DNA of 40,285 nt from Syntrophaceae bacterium UBA6252. GTDB lineage: Bacteria; Desulfobacterota; Syntrophia; Syntrophales; UBA6807. Below the pieces are notes generated by a model. The model did not search any database. It was given only the letters and a program-made list of their open reading frames with translations, and was not told where the DNA came from. The stretch lies in assembly GCA_002441265.1 (NCBI GenBank), contig DJVQ01000068.1, forward strand, positions 32,261-72,545, read 5' to 3'. This document shows, in pieces, positions 24,374-32,985 of the stretch (position 1 is its first letter; every line of letters begins with the position of its first letter). A program made the translations under genes and the position numbers.

Positions 24374-25243
24374 ATGTCGAAAATACAGGATAAAGAGAAA
24401 ACAAGGATCGAGGACCTGGTCGAAAAAGCGAAAGCGGGCGACCGGCGCGTCCTCGAGGAGATCGTCCGCAGGATCCAGGACAGGATCTACGGCCTCGCGA
24501 TCCGGATGCTTTTCATCCCCGCCGACGCGGAAGACGCCACCCAGGAAATCCTGATGAAGGTCATCACCCATCTCGGCACGTTCAAGGGGAAAAGCCGTTT
24601 CGAGACCTGGGTCCACCGCATCGCCGCCAACCACCTTCTGACGACGCGCAAGGGCAGGGCCGAGAGCTGGCGGCTGACCTTCGACAAGTGCAACCGGATG
24701 ATCGAGGAGGGAAGCCGGGAAGAAGGGGGAAGCGACTTCATCGAGGCCGAGCAGCATCTCGTCGTGGAAGAAACGAAACGCGCGTGCGTTCATTATCTGC
24801 TCCTGTGCCTGAAACGGGAGATCCGGCTGGCCTACATCCTGGGAGAGATTTTCGGGGTCGGAAGCGCCGAGGGCGCCGAAATCCTGGGGCTTACGCCGGC
24901 CGCCTACCGGCAGCGTCTGTCCCGGGGGAGAAAACGGCTCACCGGGTTTCTCGCCGGGAAATGCGGCCTCGTCGACCCCGGAAACCCCTGCCGCTGCGGA
25001 ACGCTGGCGGCGATTCACGTAAGGAAAAGGCACATCGACCCGAAGAACCTGCTTTTTGCCACCCATGCCGTCCGATCCCGGCAGGACGGCCGCGACGAAG
25101 ATCTCGTCAAGGAACTGGACACGATGGCGCGGGCGGCCGTGCTGCTTCGCAACCATCCCGATTACGCGGCCCCCGGCGTTTTTGTGGAATCCGTGAAAGG
25201 CCTGATCGATTCGGGAAGATTTCAGCTTCTGACGAACTCGTAA
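24374..25243 (+). CDS. ECF-like sigma factor with cysteine-rich C-terminal extension
   Basis: The 289-residue protein has sigma region 2 (VEKAKAGDRRVLEEIVRRIQDRIYGLAIRML, DAEDATQEILMKVITHLGTFKGKSRFETWVHRIAANHLL; about residues 15-95). Region 4 includes LGLTPAAYRQRLSRGRKRL at about 176-194. It lacks other sigma domains, as in ECF factors. Beyond region 4 come about 95 extra residues starting with CGLVDPGNPCRCG (about 203-215), a likely zinc or redox site, and then a helical segment; such extensions often act as built-in anti-sigma modules. I start at ATG 24374, which has GGGGGAA upstream; the frame is open from 24287. No separate anti-sigma gene is adjacent. The QueG-like gene follows after 77 bp. 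Confidence 0.8.
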   Translation: MSKIQDKEKTRIEDLVEKAKAGDRRVLEEIVRRIQDRIYGLAIRMLFIPADAEDATQEILMKVITHLGTFKGKSRFETWVHRIAANHLLTTRKGRAESWRLTFDKCNRMIEEGSREEGGSDFIEAEQHLVVEETKRACVHYLLLCLKREIRLAYILGEIFGVGSAEGAEILGLTPAAYRQRLSRGRKRLTGFLAGKCGLVDPGNPCRCGTLAAIHVRKRHIDPKNLLFATHAVRSRQDGRDEDLVKELDTMARAAVLLRNHPDYAAPGVFVESVKGLIDSGRFQLLTNS

Positions 25244-25320
25244 AACATCATGAACGCTTTTCCCGCGGCATCGGACGGCAGGCGAAACGCGTTCCGCCGG
25301 CCCGTTTCAGGAGGCATGTC

Positions 25321-26463
25321 ATGTCACTGACAAAGGAGATCCGAAACTACGCCCTCGATCTCGGTTACAGCCGGGTGGGAATCACGACGGCGGAACCCTT
25401 TCCGCTCTTCGCCAGGGCCTTGAAGGAGCGTCTGGAGGACTACGACTGGGCGGTCGATTCGGCTTTGCGCCTGGGGCTCGGGGCCGAGCCGCAGAACCGG
25501 CTGCCGGGAGCCAGGTCCATCATCGTCGCCGTGTACGACTACGTTCGCGAACGCTTCCCGGAAAACCTGACGGGAAAGATCGGGCGGCTGTACCAGTCGC
25601 GTTCCTACATCGAACCGCCGACGCGCCTCGGGGGCGCCCGGGTGCAGCTCATGCGGCGGTTCCTGGAGGCGAAGGGAATGCAGGTGGGACGCTGGTTCGC
25701 CATTTCCTCCGGGGTCCCGGACCGCCTCGCCGCCGTCCGCGCCGGAGTCGGCACCATCGGCCGCAACACGTTTCTCGCCGCGCCCGGCATCGGGACCTTC
25801 GTCATCCTCCACACCTTCATCGTGGATGCCGAGCTGGAATACGATGCGCCGGCGGACGGAACCCACTGCCCGCCGGACTGCCGGCTGTGCATCGAGGCCT
25901 GCCCGTCCGGGGCGATCGGCGGGGATTCCCGGATGACTCCCCGCCGGTGTCTCACGTTCAGCCATGTTGCAAACGCACAGGGATTGCGGCATACTTCGCC
26001 GTACATCGACCGGGGGCTGCGCCCGAAGATGGGAAGCTGGATTCACGGCTGCGACGTCTGCCAGGAGGTGTGCCCGCTCAACCGGGCCAAGATGAGGGCG
26101 GAACTGCCGGAAAACACCTTCCTGGAAGAGACGGCGGCATGTTTCAGCCTGGAGGGACTCCTGAAGATGGACCGGGAGTTCGAGACCCGCGCCGTCGCTC
26201 CCCTTCTTTACACGTACATGCGGGAGCGAAAGTACTTCCAGCGGAACGCGGCGGTGGCCCTCGGCAACAGCGGCGACCCGGAGACGGTGCCGCACCTGGC
26301 CCGGGCCATGGAGGACCCGGAGGAGATTGTGAGGGCGCACGCGGCCTGGGCGCTCGGGAGGCTGGGCGGCCCCGCGGCACGGCGGGCCCTGGAGGCGGGC
26401 CTCCGCCGCGAGGACGGAGCGCACGCAAAAGAGGAAATCCGGGAAGCGCTGGGCGGACTCTGA
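25321..26463 (+). CDS. QueG-like double [4Fe-4S] protein (DUF1730/epoxyqueuosine reductase family) with HEAT-like tail
   Basis: The 380-residue protein resembles epoxyqueuosine reductase, a cobalamin-dependent [4Fe-4S] enzyme of queuosine synthesis and kin of reductive dehalogenases. The N-terminal cobalamin-binding-type domain includes AGVGTIGRNTFLAAPGIGTFVIL. A ferredoxin region has CPPDCRLCIEACPSGAI (about residues 183-199) and CDVCQEVCPLN. The end (about 300-375) is HEAT/PBS-like (RNAAVALGNSGDPETVPHLARAM, HAAWALGRLGGPAARRAL). It departs from QueG: the first cluster is CxxxCxxCxxxCP instead of CxxCxxCxxxCP, and the GKN/GKH stretch reads GRN. It may therefore be a paralogue with another substrate. 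The ATG at 25321 has AGGAGG upstream; a longer frame from 24688 is an artefact. Confidence 0.72.
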   Translation: MSLTKEIRNYALDLGYSRVGITTAEPFPLFARALKERLEDYDWAVDSALRLGLGAEPQNRLPGARSIIVAVYDYVRERFPENLTGKIGRLYQSRSYIEPPTRLGGARVQLMRRFLEAKGMQVGRWFAISSGVPDRLAAVRAGVGTIGRNTFLAAPGIGTFVILHTFIVDAELEYDAPADGTHCPPDCRLCIEACPSGAIGGDSRMTPRRCLTFSHVANAQGLRHTSPYIDRGLRPKMGSWIHGCDVCQEVCPLNRAKMRAELPENTFLEETAACFSLEGLLKMDREFETRAVAPLLYTYMRERKYFQRNAAVALGNSGDPETVPHLARAMEDPEEIVRAHAAWALGRLGGPAARRALEAGLRREDGAHAKEEIREALGGL

Positions 26464-26607
26464 GCCCGCGGGGAATTCCCGGACCCGGGAATCGTCGAGG
26501 GGACGGACAAGCCCGTGGACCAAAGCGCCTTTCGGCGGGACATTCAAGAATCGCCCCGCCCGGCGGGATCTTCAAAAAACGCCGTCAAAAACCAAAGAAC
26601 AGGAACC

Positions 26608-26967
26608 ATGAAACAGGACAAAAAGGAAATCTTCCCCGAACCGGTCACCGCCCTGCCGGAGGCCGACATCCCCCTGAAGGGCGTCAAGGCCTACCTGTCC
26701 CAGGCGGACCGCCATCAGATCATCTTCATGGCGTTCGAAGAGGACGTCGATCTGCCCGAGCACTCCCACGCCGCACAGGTCGGCTTCGTTCTGGAAGGAA
26801 AAATCGAGATGGTCCTGGACGGGGAAAGAAAGACCTTCACGAAAGGCGACCGGTATTACATCCCCGCCGGCATGAGGCATTCCGGGAAAATCTTCGCGGG
26901 GTACGCGGACATCACCTTTTTCGACGAACCGGGCCGGTACGGGGTGAAACCGCGGAAACGGGATTGA
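26608..26967 (+). CDS. Small cupin-domain protein
   Basis: The 119-residue protein is a single cupin barrel. Motif 1 reads LPEHSHAAQVGFVLEGKIEM, with two His and a Gln/Glu-type ligand set. Motif 2 reads KGDRYYIPAGMRHSGKI, with its His. Such proteins bind a metal and act as isomerases, dioxygenases or ligand sensors; no substrate can be assigned. I start at the ATG at 26608, with an AGGA site; the open frame extends to 26515 but without a cupin-like leader. It follows the QueG-like gene by 144 bp and faces the phosphofructokinase gene. Confidence 0.78.
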   Translation: MKQDKKEIFPEPVTALPEADIPLKGVKAYLSQADRHQIIFMAFEEDVDLPEHSHAAQVGFVLEGKIEMVLDGERKTFTKGDRYYIPAGMRHSGKIFAGYADITFFDEPGRYGVKPRKRD

Positions 26968-27013
26968 CCTTGCGGGCCCCGAAGATCCGGGCGGCGGCGG
27001 CAGGGGGTATCCG

Positions 27014-27031
27014 CCGGCCCTGAAGGGCCGG
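27014..27031. terminator. Perfect hairpin between convergent cupin and phosphofructokinase genes
   Basis: CCGGCCC and GGGCCGG form a 7-bp stem closed by a TGAA loop. No T-tract follows on either strand, so it may be a transcript-stabilising hairpin or a weak bidirectional terminator. Confidence 0.4.
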
Positions 27032-27087
27032 ACTACGGGGGCCGCGTCGGGAAGGCCGTTGCCGGCCCGGGCGTGCGCGGTCTCCCG

Positions 27088-28371
27088 TCAGAAGGGCTGT
27101 CCCGTTGAGAGCTTCACCGACCTCCAGAGGGCTTCCCTCGGATCGATCTTCTTTCTCCCCAGCGTGATGATGTCCATGGGCAGGTGGACGAAGGTGGAGT
27201 TCCACTTGCCGATGATCATGCTGGTCTTCCCCGCCATGGCGGCGTGGACGGCGTTCTCCGCGAGGAACCCGCAGAAGACGGCGTCCCCGGGATTCGCCGG
27301 CACGGAACGGATGATGTAGCTGGGGTCGATGTACCGCACGTTCACATTCATGCCGATGGTATTGAAATACTCGCCGATCTTCTTTTTCAGAAACATCCCC
27401 ACGTCGTGGAGCTTCCGGTTCCCCGAAGCGTCGTAGGCCGCGGGCAGGTCCGCGAAATATTTCTGGCCCGCCCCTTCCGCCACGACGATGAGGGCGTGCT
27501 CCCTCTTTCTCAACCGCGTCTCCAGGGAATGGAGCAGCCCGGAAGGCCCGTCGAGTTCGAAATCGATCTCGGGAACGAGAACGTAGTTCACGTCCTTCTG
27601 GGCCAGCGAGGCCTGGGAGGCGATGAACCCCGATTCCCGTCCCATGAGCTTGACGATCCCGATGCCGTACGGCGTCCCCCGCGCCTCGATGTGGGCGCAG
27701 CGGATCGACTCCACCGCCTCGGAGAAACTGGTCTCGAACCCGAAGGATTGCGAGATGAAGGGGATGTCGTTGTCGATGGTCTTGGGTATGTTGATGACGG
27801 CGATGTTCAGCCCCCGCCGCTCGATCTCGGCGATGATGTTCAGGGCCCCCCGGACGGTTCCGTCCCCTCCGATGGTAAAAAGGATCCGGATCCCGTAGTA
27901 TTCGAGGCCGTCGACGATCTTCGCCGCGTCCGAGTATCCCCGGGAACTGCCGAGAACGGACCCCCCGAAGTTGTGGATGTTTTCCACGAACTGCGGGGTC
28001 AGGCGGATGGGGTTCAGCCGCTCCTCCACGTGGAGCCCCCGGTAGCCGTACCGGATGCCGATGATGTCGGTGACCCGGTACTGGTAGAACAGTTGCATGA
28101 CCAGGGAGTGGATCACGTTGTTCAGGCCCGGGCACAATCCCCCGCAGGTGACGATGGCCGCCACGGTCTCCTCCGGGGCGAAGAAGATCCGTTCCCGGGG
28201 ACCGGCCCGTTCGAGGGTGATGAGATCCCCTGAGGCGATGGAATCCTTGACCCGGGTATAGTTCACGTCATAGATCACCCGCTCGCCGTTCTCCACGAAA
28301 CGGATGTTCTCGAGGGGGGAATGGAAGATGGGACTTCCCAGCCCTTTGATATCAAAGGAAATGTTCATCAT
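27088..28371 (-). CDS. ATP-dependent 6-phosphofructokinase, plant/trypanosome-type long form
   Basis: The 427-residue protein phosphorylates fructose 6-phosphate in glycolysis. It has GGDGT (residues 168-172), the ATP-type Gly where PPi enzymes have Asp, together with PKTIDND (196-202), which looks PPi-like. That combination is typical of the long ATP-dependent clade of plants, trypanosomes and many anaerobes. Other marks are IVTCGGLCPGLNNVI, GIRYGYRGL, GRESGFIASQASLA and the NVRYIDPSYIIRSVPANPGDA segment. The start is the first of two adjacent ATGs (28371, 28368) with AGGAG upstream; a longer frame to 28431 would begin in the promoter. ATP rather than PPi use is inferred from these motifs. 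Confidence 0.88.
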   Translation of the reverse strand: MMNISFDIKGLGSPIFHSPLENIRFVENGERVIYDVNYTRVKDSIASGDLITLERAGPRERIFFAPEETVAAIVTCGGLCPGLNNVIHSLVMQLFYQYRVTDIIGIRYGYRGLHVEERLNPIRLTPQFVENIHNFGGSVLGSSRGYSDAAKIVDGLEYYGIRILFTIGGDGTVRGALNIIAEIERRGLNIAVINIPKTIDNDIPFISQSFGFETSFSEAVESIRCAHIEARGTPYGIGIVKLMGRESGFIASQASLAQKDVNYVLVPEIDFELDGPSGLLHSLETRLRKREHALIVVAEGAGQKYFADLPAAYDASGNRKLHDVGMFLKKKIGEYFNTIGMNVNVRYIDPSYIIRSVPANPGDAVFCGFLAENAVHAAMAGKTSMIIGKWNSTFVHLPMDIITLGRKKIDPREALWRSVKLSTGQPF

Positions 28372-28402
28372 GGAACTCCTGACCGGGGATTGCGGTGCAC
28401 CG

Positions 28403-28431
28403 ATTATAGAATTCCCTTCCATGGATTGCAA
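28403..28431 (-). promoter_or_regulatory. Promoter of the phosphofructokinase gene
   Basis: On the minus strand TTGCAA (28426-28431) and a perfect TATAAT (28403-28408) are separated by 17 bp. The transcript would start near 28396, about 25 nt before the start codon. Confidence 0.7.
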
Positions 28432-28584
28432 TACTTTTCAAGCACCTGCCATCCCCTCGCCCCGGCAGTTCAAGTTCCTCCCTCCGCCTGCCGATGAATG
28501 GTGAAAGGCCTTTCATGCCGACCGGAGCAGTACCGCCCGCATTCCGTGAAGACGGCCCGGAATCGAACACGAAGGAGGACCCCC

Positions 28585-29619
28585 GTGAATTCCCTTTTTC
28601 AGGCATTCAGAATCTCAGCATTGCTTTTTGCGGTGCTTTTGCTGGCTTCCTGCGCGGCCGCCGTGGCGACCCAGAAGATCCCCCTTTCGACGGACCCCTC
28701 GGGCGCCCGGGTCTTCGCGGACGGAACCCCGGCCTGCGTGACCCCCTGCACCGTGGAACTCACCCGGAACCAGGACCACCTTCTGACCTTCCAGAAGGAG
28801 GGCTTCAGCCAGCAGGATGTGGCCATCCGGCGGCAGCACCAGACGGAGATGTCCCTTCTGAACGCCATCAACTCGGGGGTGAACAGCGCCTCGTTCTTCA
28901 ACAACCCCGCCTGGGGGCTGAGCAGCGCCATCCAGTCCCTCACGGCTCAGCAGGCCACCGGCGAGGCTTACATGCTTCTGCCTTCCACGGTGTCGCTCCA
29001 TCTCGTCCCCGAGGGAGGCTTTCCGAGAACAGCCACCGGGGAGGAGGCGGCCCGGAGCCTCGGCCGGGGAGAATCCCCCCTCGATCTCATGGATGCGACG
29101 GACGAACATATGATCGAGGTGGCCCTGGAAACGTCGAAGACGGGAAAAACCACACTGTGGACCAACAACCGGACGGGGATTGCCTTCGCCGTCGAACCGG
29201 AGGACGCGCAGACGGTGGACGGCGCCGTGACGCGGGTTGTCCGCGTCGGGGCCCGGAAGGGAGGGGAAAACATCACCGCCCGCGTTGAGGCCCGCAGGGT
29301 TGGAGACGGGGAATGGATCGTAGGGGATTCTTCCGCGCCTCCCCCGTCTTCGGCCACCACCGATTCCCCGCCGGCACCCGACCCGGCGGGCGCTCTCCGC
29401 GCACTCGCCCAGTCTCCCTGGCCGTCGGTCAAAAAGGACTGGAAAGTCCAGGAATCGAGTCACACATCGACCAGCCGGAACGCCGACGGTTCGGTGACGA
29501 CGACCACCACAGGAACTTCCACCAAAGTGGGGGTCAGCATCGGCCCGGGTGCGGTCCTGGGAATTCTCGACGCCCTGAAGAGCCTGGAAAACAGGGAAAA
29601 ACCGGAGCAGGAGCCCTAG
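28585..29619 (+). CDS. PEGA-domain lipoprotein
   Basis: From the GTG at 28585 (GAAGGAGG 6 nt upstream) the product is 344 residues. It opens with a lipoprotein signal peptide ending in LLLASC, so Cys would be lipidated. A PEGA-type domain follows at about residues 25-75 (IPLSTDPSGARVFADGTPACVTPCTVELTRNQDHLLTFQKEGF). The remainder has no family I know: a region around residues 140-230, a Pro/Ser-rich linker (APPPSSATTDSPPAPDPA) and a Thr/Ser-rich stretch (SVTTTTTGTSTKVGVSIGPG). PEGA domains occur in surface and cell-wall-linked proteins. It is divergent from the phosphofructokinase gene and looks monocistronic. Confidence 0.75.
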   Translation: MNSLFQAFRISALLFAVLLLASCAAAVATQKIPLSTDPSGARVFADGTPACVTPCTVELTRNQDHLLTFQKEGFSQQDVAIRRQHQTEMSLLNAINSGVNSASFFNNPAWGLSSAIQSLTAQQATGEAYMLLPSTVSLHLVPEGGFPRTATGEEAARSLGRGESPLDLMDATDEHMIEVALETSKTGKTTLWTNNRTGIAFAVEPEDAQTVDGAVTRVVRVGARKGGENITARVEARRVGDGEWIVGDSSAPPPSSATTDSPPAPDPAGALRALAQSPWPSVKKDWKVQESSHTSTSRNADGSVTTTTTGTSTKVGVSIGPGAVLGILDALKSLENREKPEQEP

Positions 29620-29664
29620 ACGGCCCCCCGGAGGAAAACGGGGCGTGTCGATGAAAGCGGGGAA

Positions 29665-29689
29665 GTCCACGGGCCTTCCTTCCGTGGAC
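29665..29689 (+). other. Hairpin after the PEGA lipoprotein gene
   Basis: GTCCACGG pairs with CCGTGGAC around a 9-nt loop. A second CCGTGGAC follows at 29690-29697, so two pairings compete. No T-run follows. Confidence 0.35.
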
Positions 29690-29752
29690 CCGTGGACCTT
29701 GTCGCCGGATCTTCCGCGAAGCCGTCCGGCAAAAAGGGAACGACGAACTGCC

Positions 29753-29798
29753 CGTCCCGGTCGCGGACGGAAGGGGCCGGCCGCGACCGGGACGTTTT
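29753..29798 (+). terminator. Terminator between PEGA lipoprotein and thiolase genes
   Basis: CGTCCCGGTCGCGG (29753-29766) and CCGCGACCGGGACG (29781-29794) are a perfect 14-bp inverted repeat with a 14-nt loop, followed by TTTTCTC on the plus strand. It would end lipoprotein transcripts and may also stop the convergent thiolase operon, whose last stop codon is 6 bp away. Confidence 0.7.
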
Positions 29799-29803
29799 CT
29801 CTC

Positions 29804-31054
29804 CTACAGCATCTCAAGAACCGCCGTCATGGACACCCCGCCGCCGCCGCAGAGGGTGGCGAGGCCCAGGGTCTTCCCCCGTTTCTTCATGGCGTGAAGG
29901 AGGGTCACCATGATCCGGCAGCCCGTGGACCCCACGGGATGGCCGAGACCGATCCCCGAACCGTTCACGTTGGTGATCTCCCGGGGCAGGCCGAGTTCCT
30001 TCTCCACGCCCAGGTACTGGGCGGCGAAGGCCTCGTTCACTTCGATGAGGTCGAAGTCTGCCAGCTTGTACTTGCCCTGGGCGAAGAGGTTTCTCACCGC
30101 GGGCACGGGGCTGATTCCCATGACCGAGGGATGGCATCCCCCCCGGCTCACGGCGCTGATCCGGGCGATGGGTTTCAGGCCCAGTTCCTTCGCCTTGTCG
30201 GCGGACATGATGATCATGGCGCTTGCCCCGTCGTTGATTCCAGAGGCGTTCCCGGCTGTCACCTTTCCGATTTTCGGCAGGAACGCCGCCGGAAGCTTGG
30301 CGAGTTCGTCCATGGTGATTTTCGGACGATAGTGCTCGTCCTTGTCGAAAACGAGCGGGGGTTTCCCCTTCTTCTGGGTGATCTCGACGGGAACGATCTC
30401 CTCCCGGAAGTCTCCCTCCAGGGTGGCCCGCTCCACGTTGTTGTGGCTGCGCAGGGCCACCTCGTCCATCTCCTGCCGGCTGATGTTGTACATCTGGGCG
30501 ACCAGCTCCGCCGTGATTCCCATGATGTAGGGCTTCCCCCGGTAGATGTCGATGATGGGCCCGTCCTTCACCGGGCCGTTTTCCGGCCCCCGGATCACGT
30601 GGGAACCGGCGTGGAGCCCGTGGATCAGGTTGTCGACGAAGACCGCATCCTGGAGGCGGCATCCCCACCGGGCCTTGGGCACGGAATAGGGAACGCTGGA
30701 CATGTGCTCCATCCCGCCCGCCAGAATGATGTCCGCCATTCCCGCCTGGATCATGGCCATGCCGGAAAGAACGGCCTCCATACCGGAGATGCAGACGCGG
30801 TTGATGGTGACCGCCGTGACGGTATCCGGGATTCCCGCCAGAAGGGCCGCAATCCTCGTGACGTTGAGGGTGTCGACGGGTTCGATGCAGTTTCCGAACC
30901 GGACGTCGTCGATCGTCGCCGGATCGATCCCCGCCCGCTTTACGGCCTCTTTCATGACGACGCTTCCCAGCGTGGCGCAGTTCAGGTCTCTCAATGTGCC
31001 GCCGAATTCTCCGATCGCCGTGCGGCATGCCGATACAATGACCACATCTTTCAT
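29804..31054 (-). CDS. Acetyl-CoA C-acyltransferase (thiolase)
   Basis: The 416-residue protein is a type II thiolase, which cleaves 3-ketoacyl-CoA with CoA or condenses two acetyl-CoA. All active-site blocks are present: the nucleophilic Cys in INRVCISGMEAV (about residue 88), VNEAFAAQ, GSGIGLGHPVGSTGCR with its His, and the second Cys in LCGGGGVSMT. The ATG at 31054 has AGGAGG upstream; the frame open to 31090 adds no conserved residues. It is the last gene of the leftward CoA cluster. Whether it runs in degradation or synthesis cannot be told from sequence. Confidence 0.92.
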   Translation of the reverse strand: MKDVVIVSACRTAIGEFGGTLRDLNCATLGSVVMKEAVKRAGIDPATIDDVRFGNCIEPVDTLNVTRIAALLAGIPDTVTAVTINRVCISGMEAVLSGMAMIQAGMADIILAGGMEHMSSVPYSVPKARWGCRLQDAVFVDNLIHGLHAGSHVIRGPENGPVKDGPIIDIYRGKPYIMGITAELVAQMYNISRQEMDEVALRSHNNVERATLEGDFREEIVPVEITQKKGKPPLVFDKDEHYRPKITMDELAKLPAAFLPKIGKVTAGNASGINDGASAMIIMSADKAKELGLKPIARISAVSRGGCHPSVMGISPVPAVRNLFAQGKYKLADFDLIEVNEAFAAQYLGVEKELGLPREITNVNGSGIGLGHPVGSTGCRIMVTLLHAMKKRGKTLGLATLCGGGGVSMTAVLEML

Positions 31055-31209
31055 GACCGTTAATTCCTCCTTTTCCTGTTGAACGCGCATGCCCCGAAGG
31101 GCACCGCAAAACTACCGATGAATGGGTTCCGCTTCCGGGAAACGCTTCCGAGGGGGCCAAAACCGAAGGGAAAAAACCGTTCCCGGAAGGCGGAATCCCG
31201 ATCGTCGCG

Positions 31210-32850
31210 TCATTTCAGGGACTGGCGGAGCTCCCGTTTCAGGATCTTCCCCGTGGGGGTTTTGGGAAGCGCATCCATGAAGATGATCCGTTTGGGGCAC
31301 TTGAAAGCCGCCAGCTCCTTCCGGCAGTGGGCGACGACATCCTCTTCCGTCATCTTCTGTCCCGCCTTGAGGACGATGACCGCCGTCACCGCCTCCACCC
31401 ACTTGGGATCGGGCAGCCCGATGACCGCCACCTCCTGGACCCGTTTGTCCAGATAGATGGCCTCCTCGACTTCCCGGGTGGGCACGTTTTCGCCGCCCGT
31501 CTTGATCATGTCCTTTTTCCGGTCCACCACGGTGATGTACCGGTCCTCGTCGAGGACACCCACGTCGCCCGAATGGAACCAGCCGCCCTTCATGGCCTCT
31601 TCCGTCTTTTCGGGTTCCTTGAAATACATGATGAGGGCGTGGGGCCCCTTGCCGCAGATCTCGCCCGGAACGCCGGTCTGGCCGATGGGGACGTACTGCT
31701 CGTCTTCCAGGCGGGTTTCCATGTTGAGTCCGCCCATTCCCGCCGACCCGAGCTTGGTGAGGGCGTCCTTCGCCTTGAGAATGGTGTGGTACGGCGCCAG
31801 TTCCGTCTGCCCGTAGTAATTGTAGATTCTCGTTCCGGGGAATTTCTCCATGATCTCCTTGAGAATCTCGACGGGCATGATGGAGGCCCCGTAATAGCAC
31901 TTCTTCAGGCTCGTCAGGTCGTACTTCGCCAGGTCGGGGTGGCGGAGCAGTCCGATCCACACGGTGGGGGGGGCGAAGAACATGGTCGCCTTGAACCGGG
32001 CGATGTTCTGGAGGATCTGTACCATATCCGGCGCGATGAGAACGTTCGTCCCGCCGACCCAGAAGACGGGATTCATGAAGACGTCCCGCTGGGCGCAGTG
32101 GTAGATGGGAAGGGCGTTCACGTTGATGTCGTCCTCGTCGTACTGGCCGTCCACGATGGCCCCCATGTACTGGGCCATCAGGGCCTGGTTGCTGATGATG
32201 ACGCCCTTGGGAAGGGATTCCGTTCCGCTCGTGTACGTCATCTGGCAGGGATCCTCGATGTGGAGGATCGTGTCCGGTTCCGTGGCGGGGTATTTCCTGT
32301 ACCACGGCTCGAAATCCATGAAGGATTCGTTCACCGGGGGTTTTTCCGCCCCCTGGCGGGACCACATCCACGTCTTCACCGTGGGCATGTCGTCGAGGAC
32401 GTCCTTGACGAGGTCGAACAGGGCGTCTTCCACGATGAAGATCTTGCTCTCCGAATGGTTGATGCAATAGGAAATGTCCTTCCCCCGGAGGAGGTAGTTG
32501 ATGGCGAGATAGATGGCGCCGATCTTGGCGCACCCGAACCAGGTGAGCACGTGGTCCAGGGTGTTGTGGGCCAGGATGGCCACGCGGTCGTACTTCTTCA
32601 CCCCCAGGTCGATGAGGCCGTTGGCCACCCGGTTGCATTCCTCCTCGAGCTGTGCGTAGGTAAGGGTCCGGTCCTTGAAGATGAGGGCCGGCTTGTCGGG
32701 ATAATGATAGGCGCTCCTGCGGATCATGTCGCCGATGACCCAGCGGTTCACCTTGTTGTAGCGGTTCATCAGAAACGCCAGGTTTTCATCGTTGATGACC
32801 TGGTATCGCTTTTTCTCTCCCTCCGTCAAAGGCTTCCAAGACGTTGACAT
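31210..32850 (-). CDS. AMP-forming fatty-acid/acyl-CoA synthetase
   Basis: The 546-residue enzyme has the full acyl-adenylate-forming signature set: the phosphate loop TYTSGTESLPKGVIIS (about residues 209-224), the A5 motif YNYYGQTELAP, the A7 motif GWFHSGDVG, VVDRKKDMIKTGGENVPTREVEEAIY, and the C-terminal catalytic Lys in LPKTPTGKILKREL. It activates a carboxylate to its CoA ester at the cost of ATP to AMP. Length and sequence style fit the FadD/medium-chain group, but chain length is not predictable. It lies 155 bp upstream of the thiolase gene and 135 bp downstream of the acyl-CoA dehydrogenase gene. The co-presence of a CoA-transferase in the same cluster offers a second activation route. 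Confidence 0.9.
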   Translation of the reverse strand: MSTSWKPLTEGEKKRYQVINDENLAFLMNRYNKVNRWVIGDMIRRSAYHYPDKPALIFKDRTLTYAQLEEECNRVANGLIDLGVKKYDRVAILAHNTLDHVLTWFGCAKIGAIYLAINYLLRGKDISYCINHSESKIFIVEDALFDLVKDVLDDMPTVKTWMWSRQGAEKPPVNESFMDFEPWYRKYPATEPDTILHIEDPCQMTYTSGTESLPKGVIISNQALMAQYMGAIVDGQYDEDDINVNALPIYHCAQRDVFMNPVFWVGGTNVLIAPDMVQILQNIARFKATMFFAPPTVWIGLLRHPDLAKYDLTSLKKCYYGASIMPVEILKEIMEKFPGTRIYNYYGQTELAPYHTILKAKDALTKLGSAGMGGLNMETRLEDEQYVPIGQTGVPGEICGKGPHALIMYFKEPEKTEEAMKGGWFHSGDVGVLDEDRYITVVDRKKDMIKTGGENVPTREVEEAIYLDKRVQEVAVIGLPDPKWVEAVTAVIVLKAGQKMTEEDVVAHCRKELAAFKCPKRIIFMDALPKTPTGKILKRELRQSLK

Positions 32851-32985
32851 GCGCAGTTCCCTCCTGTGTATGCGCTGTGTTCACGATTCTTCCTCTCTGC
32901 CGCCCTCCCGGCGGGAACGCCCCGCGGTGGTGCCTGTTCCCCCGGGAGGGGCGGAACAGAGAAGGCCCGATGACGTTTCAATCTT

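Noticed and set aside
24029..25156. Leftward 375-codon open frame opposite the sigma factor
   Set aside because: It is antisense to clear sigma-factor motifs, with Pro/Gly/Arg-rich translation and no family features.
24688..25320. Long upstream extension of the QueG-like frame
   Set aside because: It overlaps the sigma-factor gene in another frame, is Arg/Pro-rich without motifs, and the ATG at 25321 has a good ribosome site.
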